A stretch of DNA of 64,000 nucleotides, from assembly GCA_014281115.1 (NCBI GenBank), contig JACONQ010000006.1, positions 2,790,001-2,854,000 on the forward strand, written 5' to 3'. Of the stretch, positions 47,058 through 57,141 are shown piece after piece. The notes under the pieces are model-generated. The model made no database searches. It saw only the letters and a program-made list of their open reading frames with translations, and had not been told where the DNA came from. A program made the position numbers and the translations under genes. The stretch's first letter is position 1. Every line of letters begins with the position of its first letter. The DNA comes from Laburnicola sp. R22_1 (lineage: Eukaryota; Ascomycota; Dothideomycetes; Pleosporales; Didymosphaeriaceae).

Positions 47058-50000
47058 TAACTCATAGTCCAAAAGCTTCCATCCTGTCTTCCAATTCGTC
47101 AAGGTCGACCTCTTGGTCGGTGATCCTACCCCTGACGTCTTTAAGTCCGAGTTGATTTACGAACTTAGTCTATTTGCCAGCTAGCAGAGCCTTTGTAAGG
47201 CCATCTGCTGCTATTTCTTCTGATTGTTGGTACTGGATTTTAATAGCTCCACGTACTACTTCTTGTCGAAGCTAATGATTGTGTATGTCGACGTGCCTAA
47301 GCTTTGTTTGTAACTTGGCAATTTCTTCGGTAACAAGTCGGATAGTTTGTTGATTGTCGCAATTGATGGTGATTGTTGAGGATAAGAGTTTGATCTTGAG
47401 TTCAGCGATCAACCGAGCCGTAAAGAGTGCCTCCTTTGCAACCTGTAAGAGTGCCAGCAACTCAGCTTCAGTTGTCGAAGTGGTGACAGTGTCTTGTTTG
47501 TTTGCCTTCCAGGCGACAAGTCCACCAAACAGCTTAATGATGTATCCTTGCGAGCTCTTTCTGTCGAGGGTATTGTCTGCAAACGACGCGTTGCTAGCAA
47601 CCTCGTAGGTGTCTGCATCTCCAAAGCGTAGCCCTAGTGATTGGGTGGAGGATAAGTATAGCAGTACACGGTCGGCGGCTTTGTGATGGTCGTCGCTGGG
47701 ATTTAATAGGAAGCGCGATAATCGGGAGCTTGCGAAAGCGATATCAGGGCGCGTGGTTACTGCAGCGTACAGGATTGATCCTATCTTTCGCTGGTATTAG
47801 TTGATCTCAGCCTTTGTGGCGAGTCCTTCTCGAGGTAGCAGTTCGACTGCTGACATTAGGGTATCGTGTTTAAGGTCGCGTCGGTCGATAAGGCGACTAA
47901 TCTTGTCCACATAGGACGCCTGTGATAGCCACAGTTGCCTACTTGTACAGTCTCTGACGATTTCAATCCCTAGAAACCACTAAAGATTGTTACCTCCAGT
48001 AAGGGTAAACTTTGTACTTATCTTTTTTATTACTGCGTCAGCAGCGTGTTTCTAATCCCTTAAGTAGGCGACGATAAGGTCGTCTACATAGAAGAATATA
48101 ATGATGCCGTCTTTAATCATACAGCAAGGCTCATAAGGGACTGCAGCAAAACCGAGATCCTTAAGAGCACTAGTAAATTCTCTCTGCCACAGCAGTAGTA
48201 AAATTCAAAGACCATACAGTGCCTTATGCAACTGTAGGATAGTGCCAGGTCAGGTATAACCTCGGGGCATTCTTATGTAGAGTTCTCTGTCCAGTTTCGC
48301 ATGGACGAAAGCGTTAGTGATGTCGTACTGGCTGAGCTCTAGGTCATACTGAGCTGCCATAGCCATGAGTAGGCGAAATAATCGTCCTGCGAGGGTTGCG
48401 GCGTAGGTGTCTTGAGTAGTAAGGTGGAGTTGTTGATCTCCACGTACTACCAACCTAGCCTTGCACTTCTGAAATTAATAATGTTTGTTGAGTTTGTATG
48501 TATACACCCACATGCAGTCGAGGATTTGGTGGCCGCGTGATCGCACTGGGGAAACGGGCACCTCACTCCAAGACCTCATCTCCTTGTGGCTTTATAGGTG
48601 TACTCACTCAGCATCCTTCTACATATTAAATAGCGGGTGGTCTTCTAACTATGTTCCGCAAGATAGAGGCTCTAGTAATTCACTTTAGTAGGGTTTCTTT
48701 CCTGCTACAAGCATGCGATTGAATTGCGCTTTATTAAGCGGCTTCCCCTTATATTTGCCTCTGCTACCTGCCTGTGTTCTGGCTAGGAAAGCGGCTGCCC
48801 ATGGCACAGCGCGTTGATCTGGCTGTGGTGATCCAAAGGGAAATTGTTTATATTGATCGTGTTCGAGGCTCGCTATTGATTGGGCAAGCAGTGCGATAGG
48901 CGGAGGTGTTGCTAGTGGTGTTGGGTAGGTGTAATTGATCTTCCTCCCTTGATAGTACCCTGGAGCATTATCGTCATCCTCGCGGGAGTCAGTGATCGAC
49001 TCATCCTCGTATAAAGACTCGGTGTTTTCGTGTTCTGGTGGTGAGGGCGGTAGCTCCACTGATCGGGTCCATGCAGCAATCTCTTTATGAGTGCTATGCA
49101 TAAGGTTGTCCAACAGGTCTTCTTCTTTACCTAAGAATACTCATTTTTCGTCAAAGATAATGTCTTGGGTACTAATGACTTTCCTGAGTGGAGGTATCCA
49201 TATCCTCCAGATGTTTGTTGATTGGTAGCCCACTAGGTATCCAATCCATGCTTTTGGATCTAACCTTTGGAGCTTGCTCTTGCTGCGTTTTGTATTGTCG
49301 GTCATAGCGAAGGCTTTATAGCCATAGGCCCTAAGGTGAGCCTGGTTTGGTTTCTTTGGTTGAGTGACAATGCTGTTTTGGAAAGCAACTGTTGTAAAGA
49401 ATACTTTGTGTGGTGATCGCTATTAATTGGCGTAGTTCGGAGTTCGATTGTATAGGTATACAGCCGCTCGTGTGATTTCTGGCCATAGTGTCCAGGGAAG
49501 GTTGGCGTCAAGTCGCATTGCACGACTCTTCTCCTTAATTACACCCCCTAAGCGTTCAGCTCCTCTATTTTAAGCTTAGGTATCAGGTGCTGAAGGCTCA
49601 ATAACGATACCTTCACTAACACACCATCTGTGAACGTCTTGCTTAACTAAGAAGATCTCATTGTCTGATTTAATGACTTTGACTGTCACCTTAAACTGTA
49701 CTTTCATGAATAGTACAAATTCCTTTAGCAGTTTAATAATTGTTCGTGCTGGTTAGTTGTCTTTGAAGTAGAAATCCCAAGCCATGCCTGAGAATCGATT
49801 GGTGATAAGCATTTGGCTTTTCTCGCCAGTAGAGCTCTTATCTTCGAAGTCGTGAAAGTCTATAGCGACTCTCTCACTGGGACCATCATTAATTTGTTTG
49901 GCCTGTCGTCTGATTTGTCGCTTGAGCTTTGATCTGCCGCAAGCATCGCATTGGACCGTAGTCAGTCCTTTAAGGCGCACCCCCTCACAGTGATTCACTG

Positions 50001-50763
50001 TGTGTTCTAGCGCCTGAGGACCTGGGTGGCCTAGTCGTTTGTGCCATGTGTTGGCGTCCGCCTTCTGCGCTCGTCGTGCGGTGCGCGTAGTGATCTTGTG
50101 TGTGGCGTACGTACTATTGGGTATAGTACGATTTGGTGTTGGTGTTGCTCTGAACTCCAGTACCCATTGATTGTGTATTTCTTGAAGTTCGGCGAGGATC
50201 GTATTGTCCCTTCTCTTGATTGTTGTTGGATCTGCTAGCGTGTCCCAGCAGAGGCCTTGCCTGCGGAGTAATCGGAAAGACACTAGGTTGCATAGCAGAT
50301 TAGGGCAGTAGGCGACGTTGTCTAGCCTTATTACCCTATTTCCTTGTACACTCTTGACGTGTAGATGGACACTCCCATATCCCCTGATCCATACTCGTGT
50401 TGAGCCCGCCCATATAAAGTCTCCTAGCGACGGTGGTCGCAGCGTGACGAAACGATCGATATCATTGAAAATGTGGCAAGTTGTGCCAGAATTAAGGATT
50501 GCGGAGTAACGTAGTGGGTATGTGTTTGGGTCTGAGTGGTAGGAGGCGGCATTAAAGCTCGCTGAGAGGACAGTAATTTGTCTGCCATCTAGTCATTCAT
50601 CGTCAGCAACTTTAGTGATTCGAGTTGGAGTAGGGGTGCTTGATTGTTTGATTCTTGGTGTCTGTGATCTTGGACGCTTTACAGATCTCATGCTTTCCAT
50701 GAGCGCTAGGTCATTCTCCATCCTGAATTTTATTAGGGCAACCATTGCTGGCTTCGGTTGAAA
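47058..50763 (-). pseudogene. Copia pol: protease, integrase, RT, RNase H, with many nonsense codons
   Basis: The minus-strand frame is read through TAA/TAG and a few TGA. Protease is at 50493-50485, AILNSGTTCHIF, where the catalytic Asp of DSG is Asn. The GAG-pre-integrase part is TWHKRLGHPGPQALEH then CDACGRSKLKRQ (50170-49900). The integrase core is IDFHDFEDKS, then SAPDT-stop-A-stop-NRGAER at about 49560 (canonical APDTQAQNGGAER). A Pro/acidic linker spans 49113-48685. RT is ARLVVRGDQQ at about 48460, QYDITNAFVHAKLDRELYIR (48340-48280), and the intact catalytic YVDDLIVA at 48090-48067. RNase H is LLALLQVAKEALF and INCDNQQTIRLV (47460-47330), then EEIAADGLTKALLAGK. It ends near 47058. It is dead through RIP-type changes. 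Confidence 0.92.
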
Positions 50764-51852
50764 CTATTCAGGTCGTTTCTTAGGGAAAGCGTAAAAGCAG
50801 TCTTTTAGATTATGGCGTTGTTCACAAGCAGGGCACTTGAGGTTTGATCCTTCTTGGCCACCAACTGCCGTTAGCTCATCGTCTGTAATCGCGGACTGCT
50901 TGGATTTGGTTTTAGAGCCAGCTTTCTTGGCGCGTGATCTGCCTCGCTTGAGTGATGCTGCTTCATCCACAGGATAGGCGTCCCCATCTGTGGTCTGGGT
51001 GGTTGCACCACCATCAGCGAGAGATGGTCCTGCAACAGCAAAAGCGCCCTTTTGTTTGCCCTTAATCGGGTGCTGCATTACCATGTGTTCTCGGAAGAGT
51101 TTCACCATTTCTTTTCTTCTAACAGCATGATCCTTGCTCCCATTCTGATGGAAGGTCGTAACCCAAACAGGTGCGACGTTGGACACTGCCTTCATAAAAT
51201 CCTTCTTAACTAAGTCAGGCTTCTGGAGCTCTAGGACTCTGTTGAACTCAGCTTCTGTAGCTGCATGATCGTACTCAGCAAGCCAGGTCGCCCATGATCC
51301 AGCAGTCCTCATCGGCTTGAGGGCATCTTGATACCTGGCCCTTGCTTGTTGTTCTTCGTCATCTTGGTCGACCCCAACCGTAATCGTGAGGTTCTTGATC
51401 CATTGTCTAATTGATTAACCTAGTATGCAGCAATTAGTCTGCAAGTGTACCAAGGTCGTTAATTGTATAAGGGTAACTAGTTTGTCTAGGTTCGCCTTCT
51501 CATCGCGGTATGCGCGGTCAAGTATCTTAAAGGTTTCAAGTTAATTCTTGTAGTAGTTTATATCCTCATTGTAACCCTTTAGACCAATTTGCGATAGCTG
51601 CGACAGCAGCGTTGGACGTTCGTCAGGGTTAGTCGGGTGTGCGTTGGTAAACACGCTATTTGGTTAATAGAAACCAACGTCTAGTGCCGTTGGCATGATT
51701 GGTTTGATCGTAGGTTCGATAGGTAGGGCTGGGTCGATGAGATCCCAGACCTCCAGTGATTGGGCTCGGGCTTTAATTTGCCTCAGCCATAGTGTGTAGT
51801 TCGAATAGTCGGTCAGGATCACTGTGGAAACCCTAAGTATCGATAGAGACAT
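50764..51852 (-). pseudogene. Copia gag with zinc knuckle, interrupted by nonsense codons
   Basis: This is the structural protein of the copia element, which forms the virus-like particle and binds RNA. It starts at ATG 51852 (MSLSILRVS), just inside the 5' LTR and a short leader. It contains YSNYTLWLRQIKARAQSLEVWDLIDP, the usual fungal copia gag opening (UBN2-type). Stops occur after DVGFY (51664), after INYYKN, and after CCILG; all are TAA, compatible with Gln. From 51312 the frame is open to 50764: TWLAEYDHAATEAEFNRV, a basic stretch KRGRSRAKKAGSKTKSKQ, and the knuckle CPACEQRHNLKDC (C-x2-C-x3-H-x4-C). Confidence 0.9.
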
Positions 51853-51888
51853 AATAATCAGTTTGATCGAGGCAGTGAGACTCTTAAT

Positions 51889-52180
51889 TGTCAGATATAC
51901 GGGTATTCTTGATGAGTTGAGATGGAAAAGTGGTGGGTTGATTAATTGATTGTGTGTGTTCTGTCGGAGAAGCTCGGCTACCGCGAGAAGTAACTATCTA
52001 GTACTAAGCCGCACTAGTACTATTTAGAATAGTACAGGGGCAGTGTAAAACAGTAGTGCGCCAGCCTCCTCAGTGTATTTCAATGTGAAATCACTGTGAT
52101 TTACACTGATTACCACTGTAAGGGGCCATATGATCGTACACACCTACCCACTGGATTTCACAGTGACTGTCTATCTGACA
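51889..52180 (-). repeat. Copia 5' LTR
   Basis: This is the 292-bp LTR at the transcriptional start side of the minus-strand element. The sequence directly inside it (minus strand ATTAAGAGTCTCACTGCC) would be the primer-binding site region. No tRNA match can be assigned by eye. Confidence 0.93.
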
Positions 52181-52187
52181 ATATAAC

Positions 52188-55100
52188 TATCTAATATAAG
52201 GGTATATTTTAATATAATAAGATAAAAGTAATAGATTTAATATTTATTTAGATAAATCTATTATGTGAGTATTATTAGAGAAGCTTTACTATTATAAGAA
52301 GTTTCTATCTATACTAAGGCGCTAGTACTATTAGGGATAATATAGGGGCAGTATAAAATAGTAGTGCGCTAGTCTTCTTAGTATATTTTATAGTAATTTC
52401 ATAGTAAAATTAGTATAAGAAGACTATATACTTAGTTATACCTAACTACTCCCTTCTAGGCAGGAGTATAAACTGCCTCTACTTATTAGTTTTTAACTAG
52501 CCCTACTATGTTTAATTACTACGTTTTTTATTACGTTCTAGCGCCTATATAATATTATATTATATGCGTACTAAGCCCTAAAGTGTATTAAAGTTTTTCT
52601 AATATCTTCTCTAGCTTCTAAAACAATCTATAATAATAACACTCTACCTACCTACCTACCTACCTACTATGTTACTAGATAATTAATACTTACCTTTTAA
52701 CCTTTTGCTATATTACTAGATAATTAATAACTTAGAGCTTGTATCTTACTTTACTATTATAATATATAATAAATTATATACGCGCTTTCTATTTCTAATA
52801 CTAAATAGCACTCTACTATCTCCTAATAATAACTCTTTAACTACTAGCACACTTTCTCAGTGTTAGTCTTACTCTATCTATTACTTATAAATATCTTATA
52901 GTATAAGCGCGTATTTATATATCTACTACATCTCTATTACTTATTTCTAGTAGGATCTATTAATATAACAGCCTTTTAAGATCTTTAAACTAAATAGTAG
53001 CGTCTTATATTTTATATATCTCTTATAACTTTTAGTAAATCTAGCCTATTACGTTTTAAAATAGCTCTAATTTAATTTATTAATAATATAGCTAAGGACT
53101 AGGCTACTAAAATAGCAAAGAATGAGCTATAGATTAAAATTTATAGTTCCTAGAGTACCTAAGTATTGGCTAATACCGCGATAAAATAAACTAGCTGTAA
53201 TAATCTATTTACTACACAACTTATATTATACTACTATACTATTAATAATATTAGAAGATGTTTAGGCAATAATAAGATTATTAATATAAAAGAAGATAAT
53301 AATACTATTTTTAATTATATAGTAAGACTTATATAGAACTATAGTAAAACTAGAATTCTTAAGAGTACTAGTAAACTCTTTCTACTATAATAGTAGTAAG
53401 ATTTAAAGACTATATAGTGCCTTATATAATTATAAAATAGTATTAGATCTTATATAACTTTGTAGTATTCTTATATAAAGTTTTCTATTTAGTTTCGCAT
53501 AGATAAAGGCGTTAGTAATATTATACTAGATAAGCTCTAGATTATACTAAGCTACTATAGATATAAGTAGTTAAAAAAATTATTCTATAAAGGTTATAGT
53601 ATAGATATCCTAAGTAGTAAGGTAGTGTTATTAATCTCTACGCACTACTAATCTAGTCTTATACTTCTAAAATTAATAATATTTATTAAATTTATAAGTA
53701 TATACTTATATATAATTAAGAATTTAGTGCCTATATACTTACACTAAGGTAATAGGCACCTTACTTTAAGATCTTATTTTCTTATAGCTTTATAAGTGTA
53801 ATTGCTTAGCATCCTTCTATATTATATATAGAGGGTAATTCTCTAGTTATATACTATATAATAGAGGTTCTAGTAACTTACTTTAATAGGGTTTCTTTCC
53901 TACTATAAGTATATAATTAAAATAAGCTTTATTAAGTGGCTTCTCCTTATATTTATCTCTACTTCCTGTCTATATACCTGCTAGAAAAGCAGCTGCCTAT
54001 AGTATAGCGCGTTAATCTAGCTATAGTAATATAATAGGTAACTAGTTATATTAATTATATTTAAAGCTTACTATTAACTAAATAAGCAATATAATAGGTA
54101 AAGATATTACTAGTAATATTAGGTAGGCGTAATTAATCTTTCTTTCTTAGTAATACTCTAGTAGGTCTTTTTCTTTATTTTTATAATTACGAATATTAGT
54201 AATTAATTTATTCTTATAGAAAGATTTAGTGTTTTTTTATTCTAGTAGTAGAGGTAGTAACTCTACTAATTAAGTTTATATTATAATCTCTTTAGTAGTG
54301 CTATATATACGGTTGTCTAATAGGTCTTCTAATTTGCCTAAAAATATCTTATTTTTGTTAAAGATAATATTGCGTATACTAATAACTTTATTAAGTAAAA
54401 ATATTTATATCCTCTAGATATTTAATAATTAGTAGCCTACTAGGTATCTAATCTATACATTTAGGTCTAATCTTTAGAGGTTACTCTTACTATATTTTAT
54501 ATTATTAGTTAGAGCAGAAAGCTTTATAGCTATAGACTCTAAGGTAAGCCTAATTTAGTTTTTTTAGTTAAATAATTATACTATTTTAGAAAGCTAATAT
54601 TATAAAGAATACTTTATATAGTAATTACTATTAGTTAGTATAGTTTAGAGTTTAATTATATAGGTATATAGCCGCTTATATAATCTCTAGCTATAAGTTA
54701 AAAAGAAGATTAGTGTTAAGTTATATTATACAATCCTTCTTCTTAATTATACCCCCTAAGCGTTTAGCTTCTCTATTCTAAGCTTAGATATTAGGTGCTA
54801 AAGGCTTAATAATAATACCTTTACTAACGCACTACCTATAAACGTCTTACTTAACTAAAAAGATCTTCTTATTAAATTTAATAACTTTAATAGTTACCTT
54901 AAATTATACTTTTATAAATAGTATAAATTTCTTTAGTAACTTAATAATTACTTATACTAGTTTATTATTCTTAAAGTAGAAGTTCTAAGCTATACCTAAG
55001 AATTAATTAGTAATAAGTATCTAGCTTTTCTTACTAGTAAAGCTCTTATCTTTATAGTTATAAAAGTCTATAGTAACTCTCTTACTAGGGCTATTATTAA

Positions 55101-55610
55101 TTTGCCTAGGTTATTATCTAATTTATGACTTAGCTTTAATCTACTATAAGTATTATATTTAATTATTAGTAGTTCTTAAAGCGCATTCTTTTTAAAGTAA
55201 TTTACTATATACTCTAGTGCCTAAGAATCTAGGTAGCTTAGTTATTTATGCTATATAATAGCGTCTACCTTTTACGCTTATTATGCAATGCGTATAGTAA
55301 TTTTATATATAGTATATATTCTATTATACATAGTATGGCTTTGCTTAGGTATATATTTAAGTATCTATTAGCTATAGAGCTCTTAAAGTTTAGCTAGAAG
55401 TATATTATCTATTCTTTTAATTATTATTAGATTTACTTATATATTCTACTACAGATCTTACTTATAGAGTAATTAGAAGAATACTAAATTAGAAAGTAGA
55501 TTAGAATAGTAGATAATATTATTTAGTCTTAGCACTCTATTTCCTTATACACTTTTAATATATAGATAGATACTACTATATTCTTTAATCTATACTTAAA
55601 ATAATTCTAC
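52188..55610 (-). pseudogene. Older RIPed copy of the same copia family, 3' half
   Basis: It starts with an LTR (TATCTAATATAAGGGTATAT at 52188, matching TGTCAGATATACGGGTATTC). The LTR is interrupted by a truncated R1 at 52453-52836. From about 53270 it follows the young element base by base with G-to-A/C-to-T changes. For example, the RT region AAGATTATTAATATAAAAGA at 53275 matches the YVDD region at 48070. The integrase linker is at about 53900-54300 and the integrase/protease region at 54700-55610. The RNase H segment (young 47002-48060) is replaced by about 430 bp of unmatched sequence (52840-53270). It is cut at 55611 by an L element. Confidence 0.88.
52453..52836 (-). repeat. R1 repeat, 5'-truncated copy
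   Basis: The R1 3' end (CTTCTAGGCAGGAGTATAAA in reverse) begins at 52453. Homology runs about 350-380 bp inwards and stops, so the 5' two-thirds is absent. It sits inside the LTR of the older copia copy. The flanks CCTAACTACTCC (52441-52452) and TTTAACTACTAG (about 52836-52847) look like a decayed 12-bp target duplication. Confidence 0.65.
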
Positions 55611-55901
55611 TATCTATACACTATATGGGTAAGAGTATCTAAGGGTGTTAAGGTTTTAATATTATCGCATAATAGCATTATATAGAGATTATGTAATGCC
55701 TATGCGTCGCGGCCTATACGCTATAGGATCTTCTTCTTTTTATCTACACCTCTTTTAAATATAAGCAATTATTACTAAAGTTAGTTCTATTATATTATTT
55801 TTCTTTCTTTATATAATCGCCTTATACACTGTCTACGCTTACTAGTATAGAGGATTAGAATTTAATATCTATATAGCTAGCTATAAAGTATCTATTTAAT
55901 A
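55611..55901 (+). repeat. L-family 5' LTR
   Basis: The 291-bp LTR starts TATCTATACACTATATGGGT (TG changed to TA) and ends CTATTTAATA. Confidence 0.88.
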
Positions 55902-55930
55902 CTAATTAGTAGTTAACTAACTCTTAACTA

Positions 55931-57078
55931 TGTGTGACGTTATATTAACTACCTAGAGGTAGTACGATAAAGGCTTTTCTCTTAAATAACATAATAAAAA
56001 AAGTAGAGCCCCTGCTTAGTAATTAAAAAGAGCGTAAAAAGGTAATAATTATAAAAAAAGCGTATTTAAACTGCTAAGTAAGCTTGCCGGTCTTAGTGCG
56101 CATAGCTTCTATATACAAAGTTAATTTATAAAAAGATAATAGTTAAAACTTTAGAGGAGAAATAAAATTTTAGTGTAGTAACACTATAAGCTATTCTTTC
56201 TTTACTATTCTAATTATTATAAACTTACTATTTAGATTATTATAAATAATATAAGTTAATATATTAATAGATATATACTATTTCTTATAAGTAGTATAAG
56301 AGAAACACGTACTAGATACACTATTACTCTATTACTCTATTAAGGTTATTCTTAATAAAACCCCTATTATTACTCTATACTCTACTATCTACTTAAGTAT
56401 TAACTCTAAATTATCTAACGCTAATATACTTACTAACACTAAAGAGTATACGCTAAAGATTTATAACACTACTCTTAGGGTAACTATACTAGAGTTCTAT
56501 TCTATCTATTAGATACTTATTTAGTATAAGAGATAGGTATACTTAACTATCTATAAGATAGTTCTAGTGTACTAGTTAGGTTAGCAGCTTATCTAGTTTA
56601 TAAAGGACTATAAAGTTAAATTCCTACTTTAGTAAGCGTAATTACTTCTTATTAGTAATAGAATTCTCTAGTAGAGAATATAAAAGAAGGATAATAAGGT
56701 TTTTATTAATAAGCTTTAGTGTGGCGAGAGCGTTATATAGATCTATAAGATTCTTCTAGCTATTCTAGTAGTATTAGCATATCTAAGCAAGTACACTACG
56801 TAAGCGGTATACGAGAGTAGATAGTTAATAATACTAATAGTAATAATCTAGGTAGGCTATATATAGTATAAGTAAATCTTATATAAGTATAGAGCTTATA
56901 AGGTATAGACAAAGTGCAAGTAAGTTTAAGACTTAAACTATTATCGTATTATTAGATAATATTTAAGATTAGTTTTTAATTAAAATTAAGTATTATATAT
57001 AGTATATACAACCTTCTATCTTAATATACTTTAACCTTAAACTAAAAAAAAGGTTAAAAAAGGTATTTAGTAAGCTAA
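55931..57078 (+). mobile_element. Element X, complete copy with 13-bp target duplication
   Basis: It is 1148 bp, inserted in the L leader. The target duplication TAACTCTTAACTA occurs at 55918-55930 and 57079-57091, and L sequence resumes exactly. Its first about 350 bp match the split copy at 9512-12896, and its first about 120 bp match 63695-63814 inverted. Its distal part (about 56300-57060) shows a decayed plus frame (LAILVVLAYLSKYTT, VYESRQLIILIV) that I do not recognise. No terminal inverted repeats. The 3' end is A-rich (AAAAAAAAGGTTAAAAAAGG). Confidence 0.75.
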
Positions 57079-57141
57079 TAACTCTTAACTATAAATTAGT
57101 AAGAGTAAAGATAGATTATATAAGTTATTATTAGCTATATA

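Larger units (their letters stand above)
46710..52180 (-). mobile_element. Young Ty1/copia retrotransposon (5471 bp)
   Basis: Two 292-bp LTRs (46710-47001 and 51889-52180) bound it. Each starts TGTCAGATA and ends TATCTGACA. A 5-bp duplication ATATA flanks the whole (46705-46709 and 52181-52185). On the minus strand the order is gag, protease, integrase, RT, RNase H, which is the Ty1/copia order. The polypurine tract AAGCTGAGGGGGTG (minus strand, 47002-47015) abuts the 3' LTR. Base composition is normal, in contrast to the surroundings, but the frame carries well over a dozen nonsense codons, mostly Gln-compatible TAA/TAG, so it cannot move on its own. Confidence 0.95.

Noticed and set aside
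47354..47608. Plus-strand frame within the copia element.
   Set aside because: It is antisense to the RNase H region of the minus-strand pol.
49302..49523. Minus-strand 73-residue frame in copia integrase region as a separate protein.
   Set aside because: It is an out-of-phase frame; the true integrase phase (MRLDANLPWTLWPEITRAAV) is in another register and continues on both sides.
47058..51852. TAA/TAG could be read as Gln (an altered genetic code), since so many Gln positions are stops.
   Set aside because: The same elements also carry Cys/His-to-Tyr and Asp-to-Asn transitions, and remaining CAA/CAG codons are used in the same frames. The intact F-box gene uses CAA/CAG normally. RIP explains all of it.
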